A stretch of 64,000 nucleotides of DNA from Thalassoroseus pseudoceratinae (GCF_011634775.1 NZ_JAALXT010000004.1:682001-746000); one strand, 5' to 3'; numbered from the stretch's first letter, positions 1 to 12,424 are shown. Translations and numbers: made by a program. The notes: generated from the letters alone by a model not told the origin.

Positions 1-431
1 AAAATCAGCTGCAACCGATGGCTGACTTGCTCGCGTTCCTGTTCCGCCGCCACTCGATCGGTGATATCCGTAGAAATCCCCGACATCGCATAGATCCGAC
101 CTTGTTCGTCTCGCAGGGGAAACTTCACCGAAAGGTAAATGTGGATTCCATCGTCTTGGGGAACCACTTCCTGAAATTGGATCACTCGCCCTTCTTCCGC
201 CACGCGACGGTCGTTCTCCTGAAAGGCAGCAGCGGTTTCGGCGGGGAAAACGTGATAATCGGTCTTCCCAACCATCTCCTCCTGTTCGACGGAAAACAGT
301 TCGGCCCACTTCCGGTTGATGTGCAGATAACGCCCAGCCAAATCCTTCACGTAAATGACAGCGGAGGTATTATCGACCAAATCCCTCAGATACGGCTCAC
401 CATCGGGAACTGGTGGAAACTCCGCGTTCAT
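1..431 (-). CDS. PAS-domain signalling protein, N-terminal part (runs off window)
   Basis: The reading frame is open from an ATG at 431 down to base 1 with no stop, so only the first 143 residues are present. The protein begins MNAEFPPVPDGEPYLRDLVD and continues into a PAS domain: DNTSAVIYVKDLAGRYLHIN, then KWAELFSVEQEEMVGKTDY, then SGISTDITDR, which is the usual PAS/PAC ending. Such domains bind small ligands or mediate dimerisation in sensor kinases, diguanylate cyclases and response proteins. The residues after the PAC motif (VAAEQEREQVSHRLQLI) look like the start of a helical linker, as found before a histidine kinase or a second PAS domain. The output domain lies outside the window, so the enzyme type is unknown. 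No clear Shine-Dalgarno site precedes the chosen start; a somewhat longer N-terminus is possible. Confidence 0.8.
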   Translation of the reverse strand, partial: MNAEFPPVPDGEPYLRDLVDNTSAVIYVKDLAGRYLHINRKWAELFSVEQEEMVGKTDYHVFPAETAAAFQENDRRVAEEGRVIQFQEVVPQDDGIHIYLSVKFPLRDEQGRIYAMSGISTDITDRVAAEQEREQVSHRLQLI

Positions 432-846
432 AGAATTGGTTTCAGATTGGTCGTGTGAACCCACGGGGAACCTCGAAAGGATAGACGTCGTAACTGAATA
501 GTCGACGACTGCACTCTACTTTACGAGAACTTCACGCTTGTTTCACGTGATCACCCGCGATTTTTGACCTGGAACACCGAAAAACAACACCAGAACAAAA
601 GCACATTTTGATCCATATTCGTCCCCCCCATATCAGATTTTCGAAGAATCCCACAGACATTTTGGTTGCCTCTACGACAATCTGGCCGAGATTCACCCAA
701 CATTTCCTTGCGAACCGCCACCACCTGAGAACACACAAAGCCAACCAAGATAATGCCTTACAACACAAGCACCACCTTCCTCCACCTTCGGCACGCAATC
801 TGCATCAAGGTTGATTCATAATTGAGACCACTACTGAGGACTTACC
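432..846. other. Intergenic region between divergent PAS and DUF4112 genes
   Basis: This 415-base stretch separates two divergently transcribed genes and must hold both promoters. Short frames exist on both strands, but none has a recognisable product or a convincing ribosome site. A GAGG element lies just before the DUF4112 start at 847. I see no RNA gene or repeat here. Confidence 0.5.
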
Positions 847-1293
847 ATGACAACCGCTACAGAGCTCGAAAGCCAAAAGCCAGTTCGCCGCGTGGAACCG
901 CACGAGATTCAGAAAGACGCCCGCACCGCACCGCCGCTCTCAGACGAACAACGGATGGAGCGGTTGCGGAAAGTGACACGAACGATGGACGAAGCCTTCT
1001 CGCTGCCGGGCACGAACTTCCGTGTCGGTTGGGATTCCGTGATCGGCCTCGTTCCCGTCGTCGGCGACTTGGCAACCACGGTCGTCTCGGGATGGGTGAT
1101 CCGGGAAGCTCGGCAAATGGGTATTTCCCGCTGGCAAGCCGTTCGGATGCTCGGCAACGTCGGCATCGACATGGTTGTCGGTCTTGTCCCCGGTCTGGGA
1201 GACGTGGCCGACGCCGCGTTCAAGGCCAATACGAAGAACATGAAGATTCTGGAAAAGCACGTCGAGAAGCAACAACGCAAAGCCGCGAAGTAG
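847..1293 (+). CDS. DUF4112 domain-containing membrane protein
   Basis: A 148-residue protein matching the DUF4112 family, whose function is unknown. The family pattern is clear: a basic helical N-terminus (DEQRMERLRKVTRTMDEAF), FSLPGTNFRVGWDSVIGLVP, then two related hydrophobic segments. Each of these carries a Gly-Leu-Val-Pro...Gly-Asp motif, at about residues 67-75 and 112-119. The C-terminus is the usual FKANTKNMKILEKH helix, rich in Lys. The protein is probably a small inner-membrane protein with two membrane-embedded hairpins. The gene stands alone and ends 33 bases before a strong terminator, so it is likely monocistronic. An overlapping longer frame starting at 822 in another register has no family resemblance and was discarded. 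Confidence 0.88.
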   Translation: MTTATELESQKPVRRVEPHEIQKDARTAPPLSDEQRMERLRKVTRTMDEAFSLPGTNFRVGWDSVIGLVPVVGDLATTVVSGWVIREARQMGISRWQAVRMLGNVGIDMVVGLVPGLGDVADAAFKANTKNMKILEKHVEKQQRKAAK

Positions 1294-1326
1294 TGTGTTA
1301 GAACGCTCGACCTAAGAAAAAAGTCA

Positions 1327-1366
1327 GAACGCTGGGTTACCTGATCGTAACCCAGCGTTCTTTTTT
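1327..1366. terminator. Strong intrinsic terminator, probably bidirectional
   Basis: A 14-bp perfect stem (1327-1340 with 1347-1360) closes a 6-base loop and is followed by six T on the plus strand, ending the DUF4112 transcript. On the minus strand the same stem is followed after four bases by a run of six T, so it can also stop the carB transcript, whose stop codon is at 1402. Confidence 0.93.
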
Positions 1367-1401
1367 GCAATCGCCGTTTTCAGCCAGTCGTGGGCGACCG
1401 A

Positions 1402-4755
<3,354 letters not shown>

Positions 4756-4945
4756 GGGAGGATGGCGGGTTGGAGGATGAATTCAGGATGTGCGCATTCG
4801 CAGCGCAAAATTTCACCAACACTAGCAAGCTCCGCCGGAGATTCAAGTTTGAACGACCTGTTTGAAGCGAGTTGACACCGAATTCGCGAGTGAAACCGGA
4901 AGAGCCGATCCGAATACGCCAAATTTCAGGAGTATCCACAAAACC

Positions 4946-5929
4946 ATGAGCCGATTCGACGCCCCGATGTTTCAACCCCATTGGTTGATTCGTGGCGGGC
5001 ACGCCCAAACGATTGCCGGAACGTATCTGCGATCGGTCGACAAACTCGAAGAAACGATCGTCCATCGCGTATCGCTACCCGACGGCGATGTGCTCTTGCT
5101 TCACGAAAACCGTCCCTCGTCTTGGCAACCGGAAGACCGGGTCACACTGCTACTTCCGGGCCTAACGGGTTGTCACCAAAGCGGTTATCTACGACGAACA
5201 GCGTGCAAACTCAATACGCGTGGCGTGCGAACCTTTCGGTTTGATCCGCGTGGATGGGGAGCTGGCGAAGGCATGTCGGTCGGTTGGGCACACGGCGGTC
5301 GCACGGACGATCTGGCCGCCTGCATCGACTTCATCGTCAACCTTGCACCGCAATCGATGCTGTCGGTCGCGGGGTTTTCGCTGTCTGGGAATATCTTGTT
5401 GAAGTATCTCGCAACTTTCCCAAACCGGCCAAAACAACTTGAACGAGCTATCGCATCGTGCCCCGCGATTGACTTGGCTGCCTGTGCCGATCGCCTGGAT
5501 CAACCGTTGATCAACCGCACGTACGGCCGACATTTTCTGCGTTCCCTGTCCGCCCATGTGCAAAAACGCGGCGAATGGCCAACGGAATTCGAAAAAACCG
5601 CTTGGCAGAACTGGACACTTCGTGATTTCGACGAACGCCTGACCGCTGCACGGGCCGGTTTCGCCAGTTCCGCCGACTACTACCGCGAGAGTAGTTCCAA
5701 ACCCCACCTGCCGCAAATCGACGTTCCGACACTGATTATCGCCGCCGAAGACGACCCCGTGGTCCCGGGTGACTCGTTCGCAGACCTGAAGATCTCGCCC
5801 TGCACGAATCTGCATCTCACGAAATACGGCGGCCACCTCGGTTATATTGGGCGACGTGGAATTGACCCCGATCAGCGTTGGCTCGACTGGCGAATTGTCG
5901 ATTGGCTCCTGCCCGACGCCTCTAAATAA
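4946..5929 (+). CDS. YheT-family alpha/beta hydrolase
   Basis: A cytoplasmic hydrolase of 327 residues in the YheT (ABHD1/3-like) family, whose members are esterases or lipases of mostly unknown substrate. The family N-terminus, FQPHWLIRGGHAQTI, is present. The oxyanion region reads LLPGLTGCHQSGYLR, and FDPRGWGAGEG matches the family's R-G-x-G motif. The nucleophile is probably Ser145 in GFSLSGNILLKY; this is normally G-x-S-x-G, and here the last Gly is Ser. Asp269 or Asp270 (AAEDDPVVP) and His297 (YGGHLGYIG) complete the triad. I chose the ATG at 4946 because homologues start close to the FQPHWL motif and an AGGAG lies 13 bases upstream; an in-frame ATG at 4862 would add 28 unrelated residues. 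The 5-oxoprolinase gene begins 29 bases downstream, so the two may be co-transcribed. Confidence 0.87.
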   Translation: MSRFDAPMFQPHWLIRGGHAQTIAGTYLRSVDKLEETIVHRVSLPDGDVLLLHENRPSSWQPEDRVTLLLPGLTGCHQSGYLRRTACKLNTRGVRTFRFDPRGWGAGEGMSVGWAHGGRTDDLAACIDFIVNLAPQSMLSVAGFSLSGNILLKYLATFPNRPKQLERAIASCPAIDLAACADRLDQPLINRTYGRHFLRSLSAHVQKRGEWPTEFEKTAWQNWTLRDFDERLTAARAGFASSADYYRESSSKPHLPQIDVPTLIIAAEDDPVVPGDSFADLKISPCTNLHLTKYGGHLGYIGRRGIDPDQRWLDWRIVDWLLPDASK

Positions 5930-5958
5930 CTCCTAATTACCTACAAGCCATACACCGC

Positions 5959-8900
5959 ATGAACACAACGAACCGCTGGGAATTCTGGATCGACGTCGGT
6001 GGCACATTCACCGACTGTATTGCCCGTTCCCCGAAAAACGAACTGCAAACGCTGAAAACACTGAGTTCCGGTGTCATCAAAGGGCAAATCGAATCCCTTT
6101 CCGATTCGACGACGTTCGTTGATCCCCTAAGCATCGTCGGACCAGCCGATTTTTGGCGGGGCTACGACGTTCGATTTCTAGATTCCGCCGGTCGCCCGAC
6201 GCACACATCGCGTGTGAGCCAGTCCGAGGGACCCACGGGAACTCTCACGCTCGCAGACGAGTTGCCGGACGGTGTCGGTGTCGGCACGTCTTACGAACTG
6301 ACATCCGGCGAACCGGCACCGATCGTGGCGATTCGTCGAATCCTCGGCGTGCGATTGGACGAACCGATCCCGCCCGTTTCGCTGAAACTCGGCACCACTC
6401 GCGGCACCAACGCCCTACTCGAACGTAAAGGAGCCCGTACAGCATTCATCACGACCCGTGGTTTTGCTGACGTGCTGCTCATTGGGAACCAGAACCGCCC
6501 GCGATTGTTTGACCTAGCGATTGAGAAACCATTTCCGTTGTTCGAAACGGTGGTCGAAATCGACGAACGACTCGCCGACGACGGCTCGGTTCTCTCCCCG
6601 TTAGACACCGCTGCCGCTCGGAACGAGTTACAACGATTGCACGCCGATGGTGTGGAATCCATCGCGATTTGCCTGCTACACGCCTTCGCGAACCCAGAAC
6701 ACGAACAGCAAGTCGCGGCGATCGCCCATGAGGTTGGTTTCGACGAAGTCAGTGTGTCCAGCCGATTAGCCCCGTTGATCAAGATCGTCTCACGGGGCGA
6801 TACCACGGTGATGGATGCGTATCTCAATCCGATCCTCCGAGATTACGTCAGCACCATTCGGCACGCGCTCGGTGACTCGAAATCCGAGTCGCGGTTGCAA
6901 CTCATGACCTCGGCCGGCGGATTGGTCGGTGGTGATCAATTCGTCGGCAAAGACAGCATTCTCTCAGGACCGGCCGGTGGTGTGATTGGATTTTCCCGCG
7001 TCGCGATGGCGGCGGGATTCCCGAAAGCGATCGGTTTCGACATGGGTGGAACCAGCACCGATGTCGCACGTTTTGACGGTTCACGTGGCGATCATCGCTA
7101 CGAAATGGAATACGAGACCGAAAAAGCCGGTGTGCGGGTGGTGGCTCCGATGCTCGCCATCGAAACCGTCGCGGCGGGCGGCGGAAGTTTGTGCGGATTC
7201 GATGGTGTGAAACTCTTCGTCGGACCGGAAAGTGCCGGTGCGGTGCCCGGTCCGGCATGTTATGGACGCGGCGGACCGCTCACTGTGACGGACGTCAATT
7301 TGTATCTCGGTCGAATCCTCCCTGCTCGATTCCCCTTCCCACTCGATCGCGAGGCTGTCGAACAACGGTTGCAAACGCTCTGTGACCAAATCGCTGCTTC
7401 CCCGTTGGGAGCGGACTACACGCCGACGAAGCTCGCGGCTGGTTTCGTCGAAATCGCCAACGCAAACATGGTCCGGGCGATTCGGCGAATTTCCGTCGCC
7501 AAGGGTTACGATCCGAGTGAATATGCCCTCGTCACGTTCGGGGGTGCGGGGGCTCAGCATGCGTGTGAAATTGCCGACCAACTCGGTGTTCAACACATCC
7601 TCATTCACCCGTTCGCAGGTATTTTGAGTGCCTATGGAATCGGCTTGGCGGATGTCCGCCGATTCGCGGAACACTCGGTGTTGCAAGCGGGAACCGATGA
7701 CGCGCTTCAAGAACTTTCCGCAACTTTCGAGGAGATGGAATCGCGTCTCAAAACGGAAATCGAAGCGGCTGGCGTTCCCACCGAGTACATCCAACCGCCG
7801 CGACGGTCGCTGGATTTGAGGTATGCGGGCGTGGAGTCGGTCATCAATATCCCGATGGAAAAGGCCGACACGATTGCGGACATTCGCAGCCGATACGAAC
7901 AACAACACGAACAGCGTTACGGTTACGCTCATCGCAGCCGAGAACTGGAAATCACCGCCGCTCGGGTTGAGATGATCGGTTCCACACCCGAACCGCCGGA
8001 TCGAATTGCCGATCGCGTGCCCCGCACTCCAACCCCCACCGAGTCGACCCGCGTGGTCTTTGGTGAGACGGAACACGCAACCGGTGTTTATCTCCGATCC
8101 GACTTACAACCCGGAGACACGATTGCCGGGCCCGCGATCATCTGCGAACCAACCTCGACGGTGATCGTCACCCCCGACTACACCGCCACCATTCAAACTC
8201 GCGGCGAAATCTTGTTGGCACGGCAGAACGCCAACTCCGGCCCCATCTCACGCGACTCGGGCTCCAAGGCCGACCCCGTTTTGCTAGAAATTTTCAACAA
8301 CTTGTTCGCGTCCATCGCCGAGCAAATGGGACTCACGTTGCAACAGACGTCGTGCTCGACGAACGTCAAGGAACGCCTCGATTTTAGTTGTGCGATTTTC
8401 TCGCCGACAGGTGATTTGGTCGTCAATGCCCCGCACATTCCGGTGCACCTGGGAGCGATGAGCGAAACCGTCAAACGGATTCTGAAAGACTGCGGTCCAG
8501 AGATGCAGCCGGGCGATGTGTTCGTCACCAACGATCCGTACCGCGGCGGCTCCCACCTGCCGGATGTCACCGTGGTCACGCCGGTTTACGATGAAAGCGC
8601 AGCCGAACTTCTGTTCTTCACCGCCAGCCGAGCCCATCATGCGGAGATCGGCGGTATCGTGCCGGGAAGCATGCCGCCGTTCTCGAAGAACTTAGCCGAG
8701 GAAGGCGTGTTGATCCGCAATGTCAAGCTGATCGCACAGGGCGAATCGCGGGAAGACGAATTACGAGCGTTGCTGCAAAGCGGATCGTATCCATCACGAT
8801 CCGTGGCAGACAATCTTGCCGATGTCTCCGCTCAAGTGGCGGCCAATACGAGTGGAGTCCGGCAGCTTCGCGACTTGATCGAACACTATTCGTTGCCGGT

Positions 8901-9816
8901 CGTGCAGGCGTACATGGGACACATTCAGCGGGCGGCGGCCGAGAAAATGCGGCTCGCGTTGCGGGGCTTGCCCGACGGCGAACACCGCTTCACCGATCAC
9001 CTCGACGACGGTTCGCCGATTTCGGTAACGGTGTTTATTGATGGCGACTCCGCCCGAGTTGATTTCACCGGCACTGGTGAGGTGTTGCCGACGAATCTGA
9101 ACGCGAACCGGGCCATCGTCACCGCTGCCGTGTTGTACGTGTTTCGATGTCTGATCAACGAAGACATTCCCCTCAACAGCGGCGTGCTTGATCCCGTCGA
9201 AATCGTGCTGCCGGAGTGTTTGCTCAATCCGCCCGAACACGACGATCCCGCCGAGTGTGCCGCAATGGTCGGCGGGAACGTGGAGACGTCGCAGCGGGTG
9301 GTCGATGTGCTACTCGGTGCCCTTGGACTTGCGGCGGCCAGTCAAGGCACGATGAACAATCTCACCTTCGGCGACGACACGTTCGGTTATTATGAAACCA
9401 TCTGTGGCGGCAGCGGAGCGACCAAAGACGCTGGCGGAGCCGATGGCGTGCATACGCACATGACGAACACGCGGCTGACGGATGTGGAAGTCATCGAACG
9501 TCGCTATCCGGTCCGGATTCACTCGTTCGGTATGCGACGGGGCTCCGGCGGAGACGGCCAGAAAACCGGCGGTGACGGCATTGTTCGCGAAATCGAATTC
9601 TTGAAACCGCTTCGTGTGTCGATGCTCTCCGAACGTCGCGGGGAGTTCACACCGTTCGGTTTGGATGACGGAACAAACGCCGCCGCCGGTCGCAATTCAC
9701 TGCGTCGCGGCGGCGGGTCGGATGTCGAAGACTTGGGTGGCAAATTCTCGATCGATGTCGAGCCGGGCGATGTGCTCATCATCGAAACACCCGGTGGCGG
9801 CGGGTTTGGAGTCTAG
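5959..9816 (+). CDS. 5-oxoprolinase (fused hydantoinase A/B)
   Basis: This enzyme hydrolyses 5-oxo-L-proline to glutamate using ATP, or belongs to the closely related hydantoinase/carboxylase group. The 1,285-residue chain fuses the two family subunits. HyuA occupies about residues 1-750, with the ATPase-fold motifs WIDVGGTFTDCIA, KLGTTRGTNALLERKGA, GFDMGGTSTDVARFDG and VTFGGAGAQHACEIA. HyuB runs from about 770 to the end, with TSCSTNVKERLDFSCAIF, VVNAPHIPVHLGAM and a C-terminal ETPGGGGFG. Eukaryotic 5-oxoprolinases have this same fused layout and a similar length, while most bacterial relatives are two polypeptides. 5-Oxoproline is a damage product of glutamine and glutamate, so recycling it is a plausible role. 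Substrate cannot be fixed from sequence; acetone carboxylase and N-methylhydantoinase are relatives. Confidence 0.88.
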   Translation: MNTTNRWEFWIDVGGTFTDCIARSPKNELQTLKTLSSGVIKGQIESLSDSTTFVDPLSIVGPADFWRGYDVRFLDSAGRPTHTSRVSQSEGPTGTLTLADELPDGVGVGTSYELTSGEPAPIVAIRRILGVRLDEPIPPVSLKLGTTRGTNALLERKGARTAFITTRGFADVLLIGNQNRPRLFDLAIEKPFPLFETVVEIDERLADDGSVLSPLDTAAARNELQRLHADGVESIAICLLHAFANPEHEQQVAAIAHEVGFDEVSVSSRLAPLIKIVSRGDTTVMDAYLNPILRDYVSTIRHALGDSKSESRLQLMTSAGGLVGGDQFVGKDSILSGPAGGVIGFSRVAMAAGFPKAIGFDMGGTSTDVARFDGSRGDHRYEMEYETEKAGVRVVAPMLAIETVAAGGGSLCGFDGVKLFVGPESAGAVPGPACYGRGGPLTVTDVNLYLGRILPARFPFPLDREAVEQRLQTLCDQIAASPLGADYTPTKLAAGFVEIANANMVRAIRRISVAKGYDPSEYALVTFGGAGAQHACEIADQLGVQHILIHPFAGILSAYGIGLADVRRFAEHSVLQAGTDDALQELSATFEEMESRLKTEIEAAGVPTEYIQPPRRSLDLRYAGVESVINIPMEKADTIADIRSRYEQQHEQRYGYAHRSRELEITAARVEMIGSTPEPPDRIADRVPRTPTPTESTRVVFGETEHATGVYLRSDLQPGDTIAGPAIICEPTSTVIVTPDYTATIQTRGEILLARQNANSGPISRDSGSKADPVLLEIFNNLFASIAEQMGLTLQQTSCSTNVKERLDFSCAIFSPTGDLVVNAPHIPVHLGAMSETVKRILKDCGPEMQPGDVFVTNDPYRGGSHLPDVTVVTPVYDESAAELLFFTASRAHHAEIGGIVPGSMPPFSKNLAEEGVLIRNVKLIAQGESREDELRALLQSGSYPSRSVADNLADVSAQVAANTSGVRQLRDLIEHYSLPVVQAYMGHIQRAAAEKMRLALRGLPDGEHRFTDHLDDGSPISVTVFIDGDSARVDFTGTGEVLPTNLNANRAIVTAAVLYVFRCLINEDIPLNSGVLDPVEIVLPECLLNPPEHDDPAECAAMVGGNVETSQRVVDVLLGALGLAAASQGTMNNLTFGDDTFGYYETICGGSGATKDAGGADGVHTHMTNTRLTDVEVIERRYPVRIHSFGMRRGSGGDGQKTGGDGIVREIEFLKPLRVSMLSERRGEFTPFGLDDGTNAAAGRNSLRRGGGSDVEDLGGKFSIDVEPGDVLIIETPGGGGFGV

Positions 9817-9819
9817 GAA

Positions 9820-9871
9820 TCAGGAGGCAAGCATCAGGAGTCAGCGAATTGAACTGTCCCCTGCCTCCTGA
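9820..9871. terminator. Inverted repeat between convergent genes
   Basis: A 10-bp perfect inverted repeat (9820-9829 with 9862-9871) with a 32-base loop lies between the convergent 5-oxoprolinase and cyclophilin genes. There is no T-run, so its role as a terminator for either strand is only suggested by its position. Confidence 0.35.
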
Positions 9872-9875
9872 CCAA

Positions 9876-10307
9876 CTACTCGACCGTGACTTTGGTCATC
9901 GTGTCGCCGACTTCGATGCTGTTCACGACATCTTGGCTTTCTTGATCGACAACTTTGCCGAAGACCGAGTGACGGTTGTCCAAGTGCGGCGTGGGCACGT
10001 GCGTGATGAAAAACTGGCTGCCGTTGGTATTCGGGCCGGCGTTGGCCATCGAGAGAATGCCTGGCGAATCGTGCTTCAAGTCGGGATGGAATTCATCCTC
10101 GAACTTGTACCCCGGTCCCCCGGTGCCTGTGCCTTGTGGGCAGCCGCCTTGGATCATGAAGTCCTGGATGACACGGTGAAATTTCAAACCGTCGTAAAAT
10201 CCATCCTTGGCGAGTTTCTCGAAATTCTCCACAGTTTTTGGGGTCTTGTCGTCATAAAGTTCCAGACGAATCGTGCCTTTGTTGGTTTCGATCGTCGCGT
10301 TTTTCAT
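9876..10307 (-). CDS. Cyclophilin-type peptidyl-prolyl isomerase
   Basis: This enzyme catalyses cis-trans isomerisation of proline peptide bonds. The 143-residue protein is a minimal cyclophilin with the full active-site set: [21 protein letters not shown], then [20 protein letters not shown] with the catalytic Gln-Phe-Phe, then [13 protein letters not shown]. No signal peptide is visible, so it is probably cytoplasmic like PpiB. The ATG at 10307 was chosen because an AGGA lies eight bases upstream and the protein then begins [17 protein letters not shown], the expected first strand. An upstream in-frame start would add 14 residues without homology. The gene is convergent with the 5-oxoprolinase and separated by 50 bases from the upstream membrane-protein gene in the same direction. 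Confidence 0.93.
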   Translation of the reverse strand: MKNATIETNKGTIRLELYDDKTPKTVENFEKLAKDGFYDGLKFHRVIQDFMIQGGCPQGTGTGGPGYKFEDEFHPDLKHDSPGILSMANAGPNTNGSQFFITHVPTPHLDNRHSVFGKVVDQESQDVVNSIEVGDTMTKVTVE

Positions 10308-10358
10308 CGTCACTATCCTGTCATCAAATTCCTGTGTGGGTCCATTCAACAGCGGTCA

Positions 10359-11549
10359 CTATAGCGAATCCCCATTCAAGGCACCACTGGCCGACTCGTC
10401 GTCGATCCGGCGGATCGGTTCGGTAGTCGCTATCTTTCGAGCTAGGAGATCGCAGGCGATTCCGAAGATGGTCCACAGAAACAACATTGCCACGATTCGC
10501 GAGACCCAATCCGCACCGTTGGCGGTTAAGGCGTATATTGAGGTGTACGCACCAAACACCAGGAAAAATCCCCAACGGACGGCACGATGTTGTTTTTGCT
10601 GCTCGTCATGCGGCTTTCTGGATGGGCCACGCGGATGAGCGTTCCACGGCCACAATGCAGCCACATACAAAAAGATGTAGAATGCGCCGAACATGGCAAT
10701 CGTAACCAAGACACGTGCTGCAAGATCGGGATCGTGGAAGAGGAATGTGAAAACCGGTTTGGCAGATTTCATCCCAAGAAACCAAGCGGCTGGCCCTAAG
10801 AACAGCATGGCCGCCCCCGCCACGTTCGCCACCCACTTCCACGCAAACCGATGCTCCCACGCCGTTCGCCGAGGCAAATCGATGAAGGTGAGAAAGTCGA
10901 TCCACCGTTTTCTCGACTCTTCGGTGAAACCCACGGATGCCCGGTATTCTTGATACTCGTCGCCGGGGAATACCAACAGCAATGCCGACGCGTTCGGATA
11001 GAGTTTTTTTCCACCGAAGGTCGTGTGCCAGGACGGCCCCAGATACCATTCGACTTTCGACAGGCTAGCGTATTCAGACCGTTGATTTCCGAGGCGGATC
11101 GTTAAATGTCCGTTATTCACAAACACACGCGGTCGACCCAATCGGTAGCCCAATGCTTGGGCCACACTGTAGAGCAGACACATGGGAGCGAAGAATACTT
11201 GCATTGCCAATAAGGCTTCGACAGCTCCTTCCCAACCTGCTCTTCGAAAGGCGAACCAGAACATGAGGCCGCCGAAGGTCAGGTTTGTTGAAAGCCAATA
11301 GAACAAGAACGATTGCCCGAAAGCGGTCCAAGGGCTGAACGGCATGGTTTCTTCGAGTTCGAGGCCAGACTTCGCCGCGGAATACAACGTCTGCGAATGG
11401 GCCTTCAAGCACGCTTCGCAATAAGCGTGGCCATCCCAGAGCGGTAGAATTGGCTCGACGTCGGTACTGGCACCACAGCGATGACACTCATTTGTTTGTC
11501 TGACTGGTTCCCGATCCACAATTCTGAACTCCGAACCGATGATTCTCAA
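10359..11549 (-). CDS. Zinc-ribbon membrane protein, unknown function
   Basis: I do not recognise a named family. The 396-residue protein starts with a short four-cysteine zinc-ribbon-like module (Cys22-x2-Cys25, then Cys44-x2-Cys47 in HAYCEAC), of the kind found in B-box or rubredoxin-type knuckles. It is followed by at least four hydrophobic segments: two around residues 75-135 (FGQSFLFYWLSTNLTFG and LLAMQVFFAPMCLLYSVAQAL) and three in the C-terminal half. Between them lies a soluble stretch of about 110 residues with beta-rich character. The start codon is TTG at 11549, overlapping the TGA of the upstream MOSC gene in the string TTGA, so translation is probably coupled. A function linked to molybdenum or sulfur chemistry would be guesswork. 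Confidence 0.6.
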   Translation of the reverse strand: MRIIGSEFRIVDREPVRQTNECHRCGASTDVEPILPLWDGHAYCEACLKAHSQTLYSAAKSGLELEETMPFSPWTAFGQSFLFYWLSTNLTFGGLMFWFAFRRAGWEGAVEALLAMQVFFAPMCLLYSVAQALGYRLGRPRVFVNNGHLTIRLGNQRSEYASLSKVEWYLGPSWHTTFGGKKLYPNASALLLVFPGDEYQEYRASVGFTEESRKRWIDFLTFIDLPRRTAWEHRFAWKWVANVAGAAMLFLGPAAWFLGMKSAKPVFTFLFHDPDLAARVLVTIAMFGAFYIFLYVAALWPWNAHPRGPSRKPHDEQQKQHRAVRWGFFLVFGAYTSIYALTANGADWVSRIVAMLFLWTIFGIACDLLARKIATTEPIRRIDDESASGALNGDSL

Positions 11550-12043
11550 TCACTGCTGATATTCTCTTCGACAACGACCGAATCACCCACACGGATCTTG
11601 CCGCCTTGGATGACGATGGCGGTGATTCCGCCGTGACCGCGCATGGCGTTGTAGCCGCCGGGGCCGAGTTTTTCTTCCATCAGCGAACACGGCACACACA
11701 GGCCGCTGCCTTCCAAGAGGCACTCACCGATGCGGAATCGGCGGTCTTTGAGAGCGAGCAGATTGATGTCGGAGACGACAAGGTTTCGCCGCAGCAGTCC
11801 CGGTCCGACGGACTCGCGATGCACGAGTGATGCGACCGCCGGCAGATGCTCCGATTGGATTAGCGTCACTTGGCGTTTCGATTGGCCACTGTTGGCGTGA
11901 TGCTCACCGACGATGCCCGTCCCAGCTTGCAGTTCGGCTTCCTTCAGTTCTGCAAGCGGTGCACGACGCGACGGAGCTGCACCGATCCAGCCCAATCGTC
12001 CGATTTGTGGCAAAGTCGATTTATAGTCTTCGATTGTCTTCAT
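11546..12043 (-). CDS. MOSC domain-containing protein
   Basis: MOSC domains are found at the C-terminus of molybdenum cofactor sulfurases and in stand-alone bacterial proteins that handle the cofactor or detoxify N-hydroxylated bases. This 165-residue protein is a stand-alone MOSC domain. It shows GIVGEHHA near the start, VTLIQSEHLPAVA, GPGLLRRNLVVSDINLLAL, and the conserved cysteine region GLCVPCSLMEEKLGPGGYNA followed by RGHGGITAIVIQGGKIRVGD. The start ATG at 12043 is supported by AAGG eight bases upstream; a GTG nine bases further out is less likely. The 3' end overlaps the start of the zinc-ribbon membrane gene by four bases. A molybdoenzyme is encoded elsewhere in the window (48.3 kb), but there is no direct link. 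Confidence 0.87.
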   Translation of the reverse strand: MKTIEDYKSTLPQIGRLGWIGAAPSRRAPLAELKEAELQAGTGIVGEHHANSGQSKRQVTLIQSEHLPAVASLVHRESVGPGLLRRNLVVSDINLLALKDRRFRIGECLLEGSGLCVPCSLMEEKLGPGGYNAMRGHGGITAIVIQGGKIRVGDSVVVEENISSD

Positions 12044-12330
12044 CCGGATCACCTTACATCACGTCAAAACGCACGCATGAACTACATGTATGCATAGGGC
12101 AAGTTGTTTTTTGGCAACACTTTCATTTTATACAACATCGCGTTTCAAAAGCGATACAGCTTAAAAAAACTGCAAAATCCGCTGGACAACGTCAGAACTT
12201 ATACTAGCTTTCATCTAGCGATTTTTGGAGTTTACTAGGAACTGAATAATTTCAACATAAATAATTACGGGCCATTCGTGAGATACATCTGGACGCCGCA
12301 ACGTGCAGCGTCCTAGAGGACCTTCTGAAA
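12044..12330. other. AT-rich intergenic region with a 6-bp stem element
   Basis: This non-coding stretch separates the MOSC gene from the riboswitch-like leader. It is AT-rich, unlike the surrounding genes. An imperfect palindrome at 12291-12313 pairs GGACGC with GCGTCC and may start the leader RNA. Promoters for both directions are expected here, but no hexamer pair is clean enough to call. Confidence 0.4.
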
Positions 12331-12420
12331 CCGTGGGTCTTCGATAAAGGCACCCTCGTCGTGAGACGAGTCCGCAAAGCTATGGATCTTGTTCTGAAGT
12401 GAGTTTTCAATCATTCGGGA
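12331..12420 (+). promoter_or_regulatory. c-di-GMP-I (GEMM)-like riboswitch aptamer candidate
   Basis: The core 12343-12384 carries the signature order of the GEMM aptamer. GATAAAGGCA leads into a 6-bp stem (CTCGTC / GACGAG) capped by a GTGA tetraloop of the GNRA type. This is followed by TCCGCAAAGCTA and GGATCTTG. Known class I aptamers read AAAGGCA, a stem with a GNRA loop, GACGCAAAGC, then GGGYCU. A second weak hairpin follows (GAAGTGA with TCATTC, flanked by paired GATC), in the place of the P3 stem; its tetraloop-receptor sequence is not clearly present. The element lies about 130 bases upstream of a secreted-protein and TadG-like gene pair, the kind of target c-di-GMP often controls. 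The match is by eye; variant ligands are possible. Confidence 0.55.
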
Positions 12421-12424
12421 TCTT

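Noticed and set aside
822-1301. A 159-codon frame overlapping the DUF4112 gene in another register
   Set aside because: Its sequence is Arg/Ser/His-rich without a family, while the other register matches DUF4112 fully.
7081-8076. A 331-codon minus-strand frame within the 5-oxoprolinase
   Set aside because: It is a shadow of the long plus-strand gene and shows no protein-like features.
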